From CBDBCU01 sp965242615 (GTDB lineage: Bacteria > Chloroflexota > Dehalococcoidia > Lucifugimonadales > UBA3495): a stretch of DNA of 64,000 bases. Positions within the stretch are counted from its first letter, which is position 1. Each line of letters opens with the position of its first letter. Shown here piece by piece: positions 36,841 through 46,159 of this stretch. The position numbers and the translations under genes were made by a program. The stretch spans positions 248,001 through 312,000 of the forward strand of contig CBDESR010000005.1 of NCBI GenBank assembly GCA_965242615.1. The letters are read 5' to 3'. Below the pieces are notes generated by a model. The model did not search any database, had not been told where the DNA came from, and saw nothing but the letters and a program-made list of their open reading frames with translations.

Positions 36841-37395
36841 TTGAGTCGTACTGCTAATGTTACATTGCTGGCGGCCTTAGTGGCGGTTATCTGGGCGGTG
36901 GAGCTAGTGAATCTGCTCTTGGGGCATCGCCTTAACGACTATGGTCTGCTGCCGCGGACGGTGGAGGGTTTGCGGGGGATTCTGTTGAGTCCTTTGCTGC
37001 ACGGCGGGTTCAGTCATGCCCTGTCCAATACGGCGCCGCTGCTGATTTTGGGCGGATTGGCGGCGGTGCGAGGGCGCAGCAACTTCCTGCTGGTTACGCT
37101 TTTCATCATCCTGGTAGGCGGCGCCGGAGTGTGGGTAGGAGGCCGGGCGGCGCTGCATATCGGGGCTAGCGGGTTGGTGTTCGGCTACTTCGGCTACCTG
37201 GTCGCCCGGGGCTGGTACGAGCGCAGCATCCTGTCTATAGCGGTGGCTTTGGCGGTAATCGCGGTTTTCGGCTGGGGAATGCTCTCCGGCATTTTGCCGA
37301 CCGCCGGTGTTTTGGTGTCGTGGGAAGGGCATTTGTGCGGGCTGATTGCGGGAGTATTGGCGGCGTGGCTAATGGGCAGACGGCGCGAGGAATAA
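36841..37395 (+). CDS. Rhomboid-family intramembrane serine protease
   Basis: A 184-residue protein with six hydrophobic spans. The L1-loop and TM2 region LLSPLLHGGFSHALSNTAPLLILGG, the catalytic serine in HIGASGLVFGYFGYLVAR (GxSG) and the catalytic histidine in WEGHLCGLIAGVLAAW identify an active rhomboid. The start is TTG 36841 behind GGAGAAGGG. It cleaves transmembrane substrates in the inner membrane; the target is unknown. A half REP element precedes it near 36673. Confidence 0.9.
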   Translation: MSRTANVTLLAALVAVIWAVELVNLLLGHRLNDYGLLPRTVEGLRGILLSPLLHGGFSHALSNTAPLLILGGLAAVRGRSNFLLVTLFIILVGGAGVWVGGRAALHIGASGLVFGYFGYLVARGWYERSILSIAVALAVIAVFGWGMLSGILPTAGVLVSWEGHLCGLIAGVLAAWLMGRRREE

Positions 37396-37426
37396 GATAA
37401 GGGCAATTAGCCGGCCATCAGCCCCA

Positions 37427-38065
37427 TCACCCCCGCGGCCGCAGTACCCGCCGATTCCACCAAACAATCAGCGGCGTAATAACGATAGTGGGCAAGATCC
37501 AGGGCAGCCAGGGCGCGGCCGCCAATTGCACATTCACCACCAGCACCGCGGTTATAGTGGCAATCGTACCCGCCAGCATATTAGTCAAGTGCCGGGCAAT
37601 GCGCCGGGGCCCGGGCGGCCGTTGCCGCCGGTAAAACAAGCCATCGACCGTGGCCAAACCCAGGGCAATAAACCCGAACAGGGTCATCGTTATCCATTGG
37701 GAATTACCCTGCGCCGCCAGGATGACCGCATAGCCGGCCATTCCCAAGCCGGTCAGGCTCATTGCCGTTACCGCCAGCCAGTCCACCGGCTGCGGCCGCC
37801 CCCGCCGATTGCGCGCAAAACGCCAGCCGGCAAAAACCATATAAAAGCTGAACACCGCGATGAACAGCAGAAATGTATCCGCGCCCAAGGCCGCCAGTGG
37901 CAGGGCGGTCAGGAAAACGCCGGTCATTGCCAGGGCATAAACCCGGCCGGCGCGGATGTGATTCGTCCCGCCCTTGGCCGTAACCAGCGCCAATACCGCC
38001 GTCAGCAAGGCGATGGAGCCGGCCGCGATGTGCAGGATGAGCAGTACCTGGCGCAAGGCCTCCAT
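37427..38065 (-). CDS. DUF2306-like multi-spanning membrane protein
   Basis: A 212-residue protein with about six or seven transmembrane helices. The opening LLILHIAAGSIALLTAVLAL, then KGGTNHIRAGRVYALAMTGVFLTALPLA, matches the HxxxG and HxxxGRxY pattern of DUF2306-type proteins. Start ATG 38065 follows GAGGAAG; the longer frame to 38122 overlaps the upstream gene. It is the last of three minus-strand genes (RDD protein, reductase, this). No function is established. Confidence 0.7.
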   Translation of the reverse strand: MEALRQVLLILHIAAGSIALLTAVLALVTAKGGTNHIRAGRVYALAMTGVFLTALPLAALGADTFLLFIAVFSFYMVFAGWRFARNRRGRPQPVDWLAVTAMSLTGLGMAGYAVILAAQGNSQWITMTLFGFIALGLATVDGLFYRRQRPPGPRRIARHLTNMLAGTIATITAVLVVNVQLAAAPWLPWILPTIVITPLIVWWNRRVLRPRG

Positions 38066-38075
38066 AACTTCCTCG

Positions 38076-38624
38076 CTAGTCGCGGCTGGCCCGGTAGGAC
38101 AGTTGCGCGATACCGGCCGCATAAGCCCGGCAGCCGGTCAAGGTTAGACTCCGTTGCGGCGTATCCGGCGGGAAAAGAGGAATGCCGGCCCCCAGGATGA
38201 CCGGCAGGATAAACAGTTCAATGCGGTCAATCAAATCCCGCCGCAGAAACTCCCGTACCAGTTGCCCGCCGCCGACCAGCCAGATATTTTTGTCCTGCTC
38301 CCCTTTCAGCCGGGCGACCAGTCCGGACAAATCCGCCCCGTCCACAAATTGGGCGTGTTCATCCCGCTCCCCAGCCCGGCTGCGGGAAAAGACATAGCCC
38401 GCAGTGCCGGGATAGGGATAATCCCCGCCAAAGGAAAGGATTTGCTCGTAGGTAGCCCGCCCCATCAGCACCACGCCCACGCCGGCGACAAAGTCGGCAT
38501 AGCCGTAATCCTCGGCCGGGCTGATTCCCGGTTCCGGGGGCGGCGGCAGCCAGTCCACGGAGCCGTCGGGACGGGCAATGTAGCCATCCACACTAGCGGC
38601 GATGTAGAGAATTACTTCGGGCAT
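38076..38624 (-). CDS. Dihydrofolate reductase-fold protein (RibD C-terminal family)
   Basis: A 182-residue RibD_C/YwjB-like reductase: VILYIAASVDGYIARPDGSVDWL at the start, GVVLMGRATYEQI, the nucleotide-binding LVGGGQLVREFL, and IDRIELFILPVILGAGIPLFP near the end. Such stand-alone proteins are probably NADPH-dependent reductases of unknown substrate rather than folate enzymes. ATG 38624 lies at the stop of the RDD gene (TGA at 38630-38632), so translation is probably coupled. Confidence 0.85.
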   Translation of the reverse strand: MPEVILYIAASVDGYIARPDGSVDWLPPPPEPGISPAEDYGYADFVAGVGVVLMGRATYEQILSFGGDYPYPGTAGYVFSRSRAGERDEHAQFVDGADLSGLVARLKGEQDKNIWLVGGGQLVREFLRRDLIDRIELFILPVILGAGIPLFPPDTPQRSLTLTGCRAYAAGIAQLSYRASRD

Positions 38625-38629
38625 AACGG

Positions 38630-39244
38630 TCAGCCCGCCCGCCGGTCCCGCCGCAGAACCACGGTATCGCAAATCAGGTCATGCAGTCCGCGCTTATCCG
38701 GGCGAATCGCTACTATCAGAAAAGCCAAGCCCAAGGTAAAAGCGGCAGTGAGCGCCGTAATCAAATGGCGCGCTAAAGCGCGGCCCCAGCCTACCCGGGA
38801 GCCGTCGGTGCGTACCACATACAACCCCAAAATCCGCTTGCCAAAAGTGGCGGCGTACACCGCAATCAAGGCCGTATCATAAACCAGCGACAGGAAAGCA
38901 TTCAGCAGTTGCAGCCGCCGAAAGGCGTCCGGGGGATTGAGCAGTTCATCGGTGGTAGTCGGCACCGGCAAGCCAAAGAGCATCCAGAGCAGCACCAGAG
39001 GCAGGGAGATGATGACGGCGTCGATGATGTAGGCCGGAACCCGTATCCAGAACCCGCCGGGACGGGCGGCGGTAAAAGGGTAAGACGGGCCGGCATCCGG
39101 GGATGCGGCGTAAGGATGGAAAGAGGCCGCCGGGGTTTCCGGAGCCGCCTCCGGCTTAGCAGCCGCCGCCGACAAATCCGCGCCGCAGCGGCCGCAGAAA
39201 CGATTGCCGGGGTTATAGGGCGTCTGGCAAGCCGGGCAGTTCAT
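38630..39244 (-). CDS. RDD-family membrane protein with N-terminal zinc ribbon
   Basis: A 204-residue protein: an N-terminal double-CxxC zinc ribbon (MNCPACQTPYNPGNRFCGRC), a Pro/Ala-rich linker, then an RDD domain with three transmembrane helices (RVPAYIIDAVIISLPLVLLWMLFG; TFGKRILGLYVVRTDGSRVGWGRALARH; KRGLHDLICDTVVL). RDD proteins are linked to ion transport or membrane homeostasis but mostly uncharacterised. It is the first of a three-gene minus-strand set, 22 bases downstream of ilvD. Confidence 0.85.
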   Translation of the reverse strand: MNCPACQTPYNPGNRFCGRCGADLSAAAAKPEAAPETPAASFHPYAASPDAGPSYPFTAARPGGFWIRVPAYIIDAVIISLPLVLLWMLFGLPVPTTTDELLNPPDAFRRLQLLNAFLSLVYDTALIAVYAATFGKRILGLYVVRTDGSRVGWGRALARHLITALTAAFTLGLAFLIVAIRPDKRGLHDLICDTVVLRRDRRAG

Positions 39245-39266
39245 CGTCGCTCCCGGTTAAAAGTTC

Positions 39267-40973
39267 CTACCGCGTAACCGCCCCCGCGGCGGCGGAAGTT
39301 ACCAGTTTGGCGTACTTCGCCAGTACGCCGCTGGTGTATTTCGGCGGCAGCGGCTGCCAAGCGGCGCGGCGGTCCGTCAGCTGTTCCTCAGTCAACCGCG
39401 CATTCAAGCCCCGGTTGGGAATGTCCAGCGTAACGATGTCCCCCTCTTGCAGCAGTCCGATGGGGCCGCCCACCGCCGCCTCCGGAGCCACATGACCCAC
39501 CATCGGCCCGTGCGACGCCCCGGAAAAGCGGCCGTCGGTAATCAGCGCCACGGAATCGCCCAAGCCCTGGCCGATCAGGGCCCCGGTTACCGCCAGCATT
39601 TCCCGCATTCCCGGGCCGCCCTTGGGGCCTTCGTAGCGGATAATCACAATATCCCCCGGATTTATCGCGCCCTCCTGAATGGCATTGAAAGCCGGCTCCT
39701 CTTGGTCGAAAACCCGGGCCGGCCCTTGATAAACCTTTTCCTGATGGCCGGCTACCTTGATCACCGCGCCGTCCGGTGCCAGGTTGCCGCGCAGGATAGC
39801 CAAGCCGCCGGTGGCGCTGCGCGGATTTTCCGGCTGGCCGATAATGGGCTGGTCGTCAATAACCGGCATTGCCGCCACATTTTCCGCCAGCGTCTTGCCG
39901 GTAACGGTCATCGTGCTGCCCTCCAGCAAGCCGGCCCGCAGCAACCGTTGCAGCGGCAAAGCCATCCCCCCGTAGCGGTGCAAGTCCGCCATCACATAGC
40001 GGCCGCCGGGTTTCATATCGGCAATGTAGGGAGTGCTGCGGCTGATGCGGTCAAAATCATCCAGCGTCAGGTCAACGCCGGCTTCGTAAGCAATCGCCAT
40101 CAAATGCAGCACGGCATTAGTCGAGCCGCCCAAAGCCAGCACCACGGTAATCGCATTCTCAAAAGCCCGCCGCGTCAGCAAATCCCGGGGACGAATATCC
40201 TCCTCCAACAGCCGCAGGATGGCCCGGCCGGCTTGGCGCGCTTCGTCCACTTTGTTGGGATCTACAGCCGGCAAAGAGGCGTCGCCGGGCAGCGACAAAC
40301 CCAAGACCTCAATGGCGGTGGACATCGTGTTGGCGGTGAAAAGGCCGGCGCAGGAACCCTCCCCGGGGCAAGCCACGCACTCCAACGCCGTCAATTCCTC
40401 CCGGCTGATGCTGCCCTTGCCGTAAGCGCCCACCGCCTCAAACACATCCTGAATGTTCACATCCCGCCCCTGAAACTGCCCCGGCAGAATGGAACCGCCA
40501 TAGATGAATATAGACGGCACATTAAGGCGGGCAATCGCCATCATACAGCCCGGCATATTCTTGTCGCAGCCGGCAATGGTAATCAGCCCATCCATCCGCT
40601 CCCCGAAAGTCACCACTTCGATGGAATCGGCGATAACTTCCCGGCTGACCAGGGAGGCTTTCATCCCCTCGGTGCCCATCGAAATGCCATCGCTGATGGT
40701 GATGGTACCGAACTCGAAGGGCGTCCCGTCGGCGTCCTGGATACCGGCTTTGGCGGCGGCGGCGAAACGGGAGAGGTGGACATTGCAGGGGGTTACATCG
40801 CTGGCCAAGTTGGCAATGGCGACAAAGGGCTTATCCAAGTCATCATCGGTCAGCCCCATCGCCCGCAGCATCGCCCGGGCCGGCGCGCGTTCCGCCCCCT
40901 GCGTAACATCCTTGCTGCGGTGTTTCATCCGGGCCAGAGTAGCGGCATCGCGGGCGGGGGCGATAGTGGTCAC
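39267..40973 (-). CDS. ilvD: Dihydroxy-acid dehydratase
   Basis: Fe-S dehydratase of branched-chain amino acid synthesis (2,3-dihydroxy-isovalerate to 2-ketoisovalerate). GTG 40973 behind GGAGG gives 568 residues, the normal size; the frame runs to 41039. Cluster cysteines lie in AGCDKNMPGCMMAIARL and ECVACPGEGSCAGLFTANTM; other blocks are SDGISMGTEGMKASLVSREVIADS, GGSTNAVLHLMAIA and TDGRFSGASHGPMVGHVAPEA. A TATAAT (minus strand, 41016-41011) sits 38 bases upstream. Confidence 0.95.
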   Translation of the reverse strand: MTTIAPARDAATLARMKHRSKDVTQGAERAPARAMLRAMGLTDDDLDKPFVAIANLASDVTPCNVHLSRFAAAAKAGIQDADGTPFEFGTITISDGISMGTEGMKASLVSREVIADSIEVVTFGERMDGLITIAGCDKNMPGCMMAIARLNVPSIFIYGGSILPGQFQGRDVNIQDVFEAVGAYGKGSISREELTALECVACPGEGSCAGLFTANTMSTAIEVLGLSLPGDASLPAVDPNKVDEARQAGRAILRLLEEDIRPRDLLTRRAFENAITVVLALGGSTNAVLHLMAIAYEAGVDLTLDDFDRISRSTPYIADMKPGGRYVMADLHRYGGMALPLQRLLRAGLLEGSTMTVTGKTLAENVAAMPVIDDQPIIGQPENPRSATGGLAILRGNLAPDGAVIKVAGHQEKVYQGPARVFDQEEPAFNAIQEGAINPGDIVIIRYEGPKGGPGMREMLAVTGALIGQGLGDSVALITDGRFSGASHGPMVGHVAPEAAVGGPIGLLQEGDIVTLDIPNRGLNARLTEEQLTDRRAAWQPLPPKYTSGVLAKYAKLVTSAAAGAVTR

Positions 40974-41242
40974 GGCGGTAACCTCCGGTTCTGCTTTCAG
41001 GTTGGCGGCTATTATAATGCGGAAAAGAAACCGGGGCAAGACCGGGCGCCCGGCGGTTCAGGGACTTTTAATTGGCAAGACAAAGAGAAATCCACCGGCG
41101 CCACCCCTGCCCCTCCCAGCCTTAACCGCGCCTCGTTCCCGGCTTGCTCGCAGCTCGTTCCCGGTTCCATCGCGCCTCGTTATATCCCCCAAAATTCCTA
41201 ATTCCTAATTCTCAATTCTTAATCCCCCCAATCCCCCACCCC

Positions 41243-41272
41243 TTGACAACACCCCTCCCCATCCCTTACCCT
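41243..41272 (+). promoter_or_regulatory. Promoter of the secreted-protein gene
   Basis: TTGACA (41243-41248) and TACCCT (41267-41272) with an 18-base C-rich spacer, the same layout as the promoters of the two putative structured RNAs. AT-rich heptad-like repeats lie just upstream. Confidence 0.55.
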
Positions 41273-41308
41273 ACGCCCCAACCTCAACCCCCGAAAGGAT
41301 GAACCGCT

Positions 41309-42331
41309 ATGCTTCGCGTCCTCGTATCCGCCTTGGCCGTGATTGGCTTGCTGGCCTTGGCCACCGCCTTTGCCCCTAATGGCGGCCGCGCCGAACCGGC
41401 CTTCACCCGCTCCACTTCCGAACTACCCCCCCCCGAACACCTGTTCTATGTAGGCGCGGCTGCGGCCGCCCCCCGCTCCATCCCCTGGAACTGCTCCGAC
41501 TGGCAAGAGTCCCCCGCCGTTGCCGACGCCGACGATGCCCGCGTCTCGATGATCCTCGAATCCTTGGCGGCGAACCGCGGCAAGTCCATCTATTGCGCCA
41601 TCGACCAGTCCGACACCTGGACTAAAGCCGAAACTTGGGCCGCCGGCCGCGACCGCAACGAGCGGGATGATACGGTCTATTTTGGCCAAAGCGGCAACTT
41701 CCGCGGCTTTCTGGCCGCCCAAGAGGGCTACCTGACCGATGGCGAATCCGGCGTTACCGGCGTCAGCCGCGACCTCATCTTTGAATTCCCCCGCGAGGAA
41801 CGCCGCCGCCGCACCATCATCAAGCGCCTGCGTCTCGAACCCAGCGTCGACCACTTGGTTTTCTCCCCATGGGGCGGCCGGACCAATGATGAAATCGACG
41901 CCACCGCGATTGTCGAATCCCGCAACCGTTTTATTGGCGGCACCAATCCCCACTGGGACGCGACGATACCGGATGAACGGTATGGCGAAAACTCCAAGGT
42001 CGATTGGCCCTCCTATGTTCAGGAAACCGCCACCGCCCGCTGCCGGGCCTTGGGCTATCCCCGCGCCGTCAACGCCCGGCTGGTATTCAATCACCCCGAC
42101 ACCAATGCCGACTGGGTTGCTTCCACGTCTCCGGTCGGTCTGGCGTGGCCGGCTGGGAGTTCCACCACAACCGCGTCCGGCGGAACTGAGGCCGCTGCGC
42201 AGCAAGCGGCGGAGCAGGCGGGCACTCATTACGCCCTCCTGCGAACCTCTCTCAGCAATGGCTACGCTTGGGCCCGCCAAGCCTTCCCCTACAGCGCCAC
42301 CTGCCAAAAGAAAATCCGTAAGCGCCGCTAA
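41309..42331 (+). CDS. Secreted protein of unknown function
   Basis: A 340-residue protein with a clear Sec signal (LRVLVSALAVIGLLALATAF, cleavage near GRA-EP). The mature part contains PWNCSDWQESPAV, YCAIDQSDTWTKAETWAAGRDRNERDDTVYFG, HLVFSPWGGRTNDEIDATAIVESRNRFIGGTNPHW, and a basic tail KKIRKRR. Two or more cysteine pairs may form disulfides. I do not recognise the family. Start ATG follows AAAGGATGAACCGCT. It has its own promoter and shares a hairpin with the convergent MFS gene. Confidence 0.7.
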   Translation: MLRVLVSALAVIGLLALATAFAPNGGRAEPAFTRSTSELPPPEHLFYVGAAAAAPRSIPWNCSDWQESPAVADADDARVSMILESLAANRGKSIYCAIDQSDTWTKAETWAAGRDRNERDDTVYFGQSGNFRGFLAAQEGYLTDGESGVTGVSRDLIFEFPREERRRRTIIKRLRLEPSVDHLVFSPWGGRTNDEIDATAIVESRNRFIGGTNPHWDATIPDERYGENSKVDWPSYVQETATARCRALGYPRAVNARLVFNHPDTNADWVASTSPVGLAWPAGSSTTTASGGTEAAAQQAAEQAGTHYALLRTSLSNGYAWARQAFPYSATCQKKIRKRR

Positions 42332-42353
42332 CCCCCGTCTGCCAATACAAAAA

Positions 42354-42381
42354 GCCGGGACAATAGCAAGATTGTCCCGGC
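42354..42381 (-). terminator. Intrinsic terminator of the MFS gene, shared with the convergent gene
   Basis: Perfect 11-bp stem GCCGGGACAAT / ATTGTCCCGGC with a 6-base loop. On the minus strand it is followed by TTTTTG. On the plus strand it lies 22 bases after the secreted-protein stop but has no U-tract. Confidence 0.8.
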
Positions 42382-42424
42382 CCGCTAACCCGCCCGATTC
42401 CCCCGGGCGCAGCCGGCAGCTTTC

Positions 42425-43729
42425 CTACCCGCCATCATCGATACCCGCCCCCATCCCATCCGCCGTTGCCTTTAGCGGTAGCAGCAGCAGGCCGCCGAGG
42501 ATGAACAGGGCGGCGCAGCCAAAGAGCAGGGCCGCGTAGCCGGCGTTGGGCGGCAGCAAGCTGTTCAGCAAATCTACGCCCGGCCCCAGGATTTTGGCAA
42601 AGGCGGCGCCGCCGATGGTCGCCAGGTTGACCATTGCAATGTGCTGTCCTTCCCGCCCCGGGGCGGCCAATTCGTTGGCTAAAGCCCAGTTGGCCGACAA
42701 GACTATGCCGATACCGGCCCCGATGCCGCTGGCGATGGCAATGACCGTACCGGTGTCAGTCGCCCAAAATACGGCGATGGAGCCGAGGGCGGCGATACTG
42801 CCGCCCGCCAGGATTACCGGGCGGCGGCCGATGCGGTCGGAAAGCCAGCCGGCCGGGTACACGCTCAAAGCCAATGCGCCGCCGATAGCCAGAATGGCTT
42901 GGCTCAAAGTAGCGGCCGGGTTGTCCACTACCACCACATCCCGCAGGAAAAACAAGCCATAGGTAGGAAAGACGACGCTGGCGGTAATCAGCATAAAGCG
43001 CGAAATCAGGAAACGCAGCAGTTGGGGATGGAGGCCGCTGGTCGAACCGCGCAGGGTGTGCCGGCCGCGGTACAGCCGTTCCGCCGCCCGCTCCCGCCGT
43101 ACTACCGTGGCCGCGCTGACGGCCGCCGTCAACAGCAGTATCCCGCCCAACATCCCTAAAGTCAGCCGCAGCCAGAGCAGGGAATCCGGGCCGGCGTAGC
43201 GGCTGATGAGCCAGCCGCTAAGGGCAATCAGCACTACCCCGCCGCTGGCGTCAGCCAGGATTTTCAGTGACGAAGCTACCCCAACCCGATGGAGCGGCAC
43301 CAAGTCGCGGATGAGGGCTTGATAGGGGCCGTAGCCGATACTGGCGTTGGCTTGAATGAAAATCCAGATAATCAGCAGGGAAAGCAGGGTCAGGGTAAAG
43401 GAAAGGCCGGCCAATCCGAGGCAAACCAACGCGACGCCCCAGAGCATATACGGCACCCGCCGCCCCAAGGGAGAGCGGGTGCGGTCGCTGTAAGCACCGA
43501 CGATAGGCTGTACCAGGGCCGCGACCAGCAGTCCGCTTAACCCTAATATCCCCAGCAAGGTATTTTTCGCGCCCTCCGGGGCCACATCCAACACCAGGGT
43601 AGGCAGGATGATGGTATCCATCGCCACGAAAAAGCCGGTCATTCCGAAGCCGAAAGCCCCCAGCCGCAGCAAAGCCAAGTTGCTCCAGGGCGGCGGGACT
43701 GGTTGGGATGTGGATGGCGGTGTGGACAT
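42425..43729 (-). CDS. MFS transporter (GPH/SLC45-like)
   Basis: A 434-residue carrier with 12 transmembrane segments. The motif between helices 2 and 3, VGAYSDRTRSPLGRRVPYMLWG, resembles glycoside-pentoside-hexuronide/sucrose transporters, and the second half repeats it as VYPAGWLSDRIGRRPVILAGG. A sugar substrate is plausible but not proven. It is monocistronic, with a good terminator after it. Confidence 0.85.
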   Translation of the reverse strand: MSTPPSTSQPVPPPWSNLALLRLGAFGFGMTGFFVAMDTIILPTLVLDVAPEGAKNTLLGILGLSGLLVAALVQPIVGAYSDRTRSPLGRRVPYMLWGVALVCLGLAGLSFTLTLLSLLIIWIFIQANASIGYGPYQALIRDLVPLHRVGVASSLKILADASGGVVLIALSGWLISRYAGPDSLLWLRLTLGMLGGILLLTAAVSAATVVRRERAAERLYRGRHTLRGSTSGLHPQLLRFLISRFMLITASVVFPTYGLFFLRDVVVVDNPAATLSQAILAIGGALALSVYPAGWLSDRIGRRPVILAGGSIAALGSIAVFWATDTGTVIAIASGIGAGIGIVLSANWALANELAAPGREGQHIAMVNLATIGGAAFAKILGPGVDLLNSLLPPNAGYAALLFGCAALFILGGLLLLPLKATADGMGAGIDDGG

Positions 43730-43893
43730 TGGCGGCGCAGGGAACCGGCAGATTTGCGGGGATAGGGATTTACCTTTGCCAATAATGATACAACAATCGA
43801 CCGGCGGCGCAACCGGTGTGGTATATTGCCCTTGACTTTTGCGGCGCAGTGGACAAAGGAAAGCGGCATCAGTGTTTCCCCGGAGTCGGCATT

Positions 43894-44871
43894 ATGAAAA
43901 TTTGCTCCCTGCTGCCCAGCGGCACCGAAATTCTTTACGCCCTGGGACTTGATGCTGCCATCGTTGGCGTAACCGATTTGTGCGACTATCCGCCGCCAGT
44001 TAAGGATAAGCCTATCGTCTGCCGCAGCCGCATTGCGGTGGATGCTATGTCCAGTGACGAAGTGGACGCGATGATGCGGCGCATTTTGGCAGCCGGGGAA
44101 AGTCCGTATCTATTGGATACGGAGCTACTGGCCGCCGACCCGCCGGATTTGGTACTGACCCAAGACCTGTGCTATTTCTGTGAAGTGGACGCCCCCACGG
44201 TAAGCCAAGCGGCGGCGGCCCTGCCGGTTGAACCGGAAATCCTGATACTGAACCCGCGCACTTTGCCGGATATTTTTGACACCATCCACCGGGTAGGCCA
44301 AGCCGCCGGCGCCGGGGATAAGGCGGCGGAACTGGTCGCCGCGCTGCAAGGGCGGCTTGCTGCGGTAGCTAATGCGCTGCCGCCGATTGGCGGGCGGCCC
44401 CGGGTTTTCTCAGTGGAGGGCGTCAACCCGTTGGTAGTGGGCGGGCATTGGATACCGGATTTGCTGGAACGGGCCGGCGGCACGGTGGGCCGGTTTCGAG
44501 CCGGCTGCCCGGCGGCGCGGATTGACTGGCGGGAAGTGGCGGACTATTCCCCGGAAAAGCTGTTCATCGACCTTTGCTCCTCGGATTTGGGACGGCAACG
44601 GCGGGAAGTGGCTTGGCTGGCGGCGCAACCGGGTTGGGCAGAACTGCCGGCGGCGCCAGCCGGGGAAGTGTATCTGATCGACCACGCCTATTTCAGCATA
44701 CCGGGGCCGCGGGTAGTAACCGGCTTGGAAATCCTGGCCCAGCTGACCCATCCGCAGTTATTCCGCGGCTTGATTCCCCCGGGAACCGTCCTGAAACTGG
44801 ATGCCGGCCGAGCGGCCCATTGCCGCCCGGAGGAAATCGGCGGCTGTTTTGTGGATTGGCCGGCGACATAG
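43894..44871 (+). CDS. BtuF-like cobalamin/iron-complex-binding protein without signal peptide
   Basis: A 325-residue periplasmic-binding-protein fold of the BtuF/FecB family: ICSLLPSGTEILYALGL at the start, VGVTDLCDYPPPV, PDLVLTQDLCYFCEVD, VFSVEGVNPLVVGGHWIPDLLERAGGT and a late LYIDHAYFSIPGPRVVTGLEILAQLTHP-type end. ATG 43894 follows CGGAGTCGG. It has no signal peptide, so it is probably cytoplasmic like other 'cobalamin-binding' stand-alone members, which are not transporter subunits. The ligand is undetermined. Confidence 0.82.
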   Translation: MKICSLLPSGTEILYALGLDAAIVGVTDLCDYPPPVKDKPIVCRSRIAVDAMSSDEVDAMMRRILAAGESPYLLDTELLAADPPDLVLTQDLCYFCEVDAPTVSQAAAALPVEPEILILNPRTLPDIFDTIHRVGQAAGAGDKAAELVAALQGRLAAVANALPPIGGRPRVFSVEGVNPLVVGGHWIPDLLERAGGTVGRFRAGCPAARIDWREVADYSPEKLFIDLCSSDLGRQRREVAWLAAQPGWAELPAAPAGEVYLIDHAYFSIPGPRVVTGLEILAQLTHPQLFRGLIPPGTVLKLDAGRAAHCRPEEIGGCFVDWPAT

Positions 44872-44930
44872 TAGCCGATTGGGGCGGCAGCGGTTATAAT
44901 GGGTAAAACTTACCGGGAAGGGTGTACGCT

Positions 44931-45425
44931 TTGACGAGCAGAGATGAGTTTCGGTCGGCGATGTCCCTGTTTGCTACCGGGGTTACGGTGGTAACTTCGG
45001 TGGACGATGACGGCAATCCCCACGCGATGACCGCCAATTCCTTTACTTCCGTTTGCCTGGAGCCGCCGACGGTGCTGATTTGCGTGGCCCACGGCACCCA
45101 TACCTACGGCTATGTGGAACACACCGGCAAGTTCGGCATCAACATTCTGGGGGAGGACCAAGAGGAGTTGGGCGTCTATTTCGCCAAACGCCCGGAGGAC
45201 CGCCAAGAGGGGACGGAATATCGCTACGATATTTCCGCCGACAACATTCCGGTACTAGGCGACTCGATGGTGTTCTTTGGCTGCGAAGTGGTAGGGTCGC
45301 ATATCTATGGCGACCACACGGTCTATATGGGCGAGGTCAAGGAAGTGCGCCGCAACGCCGCCGGCAATCCTTTGATGTTCTATCAAAGCCGCTGGTATCA
45401 CCCCACGGCCGCCATCCGGGAGTAA
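44931..45425 (+). CDS. Flavin reductase-like FMN-binding domain protein
   Basis: A 164-residue flavin-reductase (split-barrel) protein: FRSAMSLFATGVTVVTSVD, GNPHAMTANSFTSVCLEPPTVLICV (FMN contact), HTGKFGINILGEDQEELGVYFAKRPEDR, and VVGSHIYGDHTVYMGEVKEV. TTG 44931, 9 bases after GGGAAGG, is preferred over GTG 44922, which abuts the binding site. TATAAT lies at 44895-44900. Such proteins supply reduced flavin to monooxygenases or act directly as reductases; the partner is unknown. Confidence 0.87.
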   Translation: MTSRDEFRSAMSLFATGVTVVTSVDDDGNPHAMTANSFTSVCLEPPTVLICVAHGTHTYGYVEHTGKFGINILGEDQEELGVYFAKRPEDRQEGTEYRYDISADNIPVLGDSMVFFGCEVVGSHIYGDHTVYMGEVKEVRRNAAGNPLMFYQSRWYHPTAAIRE

Positions 45426-45440
45426 GGGTCGGGCGGCCGG

Positions 45441-46130
45441 CTAAAGGCATTCGAGAAACCCGGCAATGGCGGCGTTGACGGCTTGGGGCTGCTGCAACTG
45501 GACAAAGTGGGTAGCTCCGGGGATGATGATTTTTTGCGCGCCGGGTATGCGGTCAACCAGATAGTCGGCATATCTGACCGGCGTCATTTCATCCTCAGCC
45601 CCAACGATGACCAGAGTTGGGATGCGGATGTTCGCCACTTCCGTCATTACATCGAAGCGGTCGCAAGCCAGCAGGTCGTTCAGTTCCACCGCCGGGCCGA
45701 TGGCGGCGGAACGCTGCTCTAACTCCCGGCGAAGTTCCGGTTCTACGCCGTCATAGTAAGCGGCGACGCGGCGGCGCAGCCAGTCGGCGTTGTTTTCGCC
45801 CGGCTCCCGGCACTGCTGCAAGTAGTCGGGATGTACCCGCAGTCGCGCCCCGGTGCCGATTAGGATGATGCCGCGCAGTTCCTCCGGGTAGCGCAAGGCG
45901 TAAAGCAGAGTAATCGCCCCGCCCATCGAGTGGCCGCCCAGTACCACATCCCGCCAACCCCGGCCGGCGATAAACCCCCGCGTCCACTCCAGATAAGCCT
46001 CGATGCTGCCGCCGGGTCGACCGTGGGGATGGCCGGGCAAATCCACCGCCACCGCTTCGGGAAAGGCTTGCAGCTGGTAGTGAAATGCCAACCCGCAACT
46101 GCCAGCGCCGTGGATGAATAACGGTTTCAC
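45441..46130 (-). CDS. Alpha/beta-fold hydrolase
   Basis: A 229-residue hydrolase with oxyanion-hole FIHGAGSCGLAF, nucleophile elbow LGGHSMGGAITLL, acid GAEDEMTPVRYADYLVDRIPGAQ and histidine PGATHFVQLQQPQAVNAAIAGFL. All three catalytic positions are present. The substrate class (ester, C-C bond or lactone) cannot be assigned. ATG 46130 lies 29 bases downstream of the coiled-coil repeat gene, so they may be cotranscribed. Confidence 0.85.
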   Translation of the reverse strand: MKPLFIHGAGSCGLAFHYQLQAFPEAVAVDLPGHPHGRPGGSIEAYLEWTRGFIAGRGWRDVVLGGHSMGGAITLLYALRYPEELRGIILIGTGARLRVHPDYLQQCREPGENNADWLRRRVAAYYDGVEPELRRELEQRSAAIGPAVELNDLLACDRFDVMTEVANIRIPTLVIVGAEDEMTPVRYADYLVDRIPGAQKIIIPGATHFVQLQQPQAVNAAIAGFLECL

Positions 46131-46159
46131 TGGAAAGGGTCTCCCTCCTGATGGTTAGG

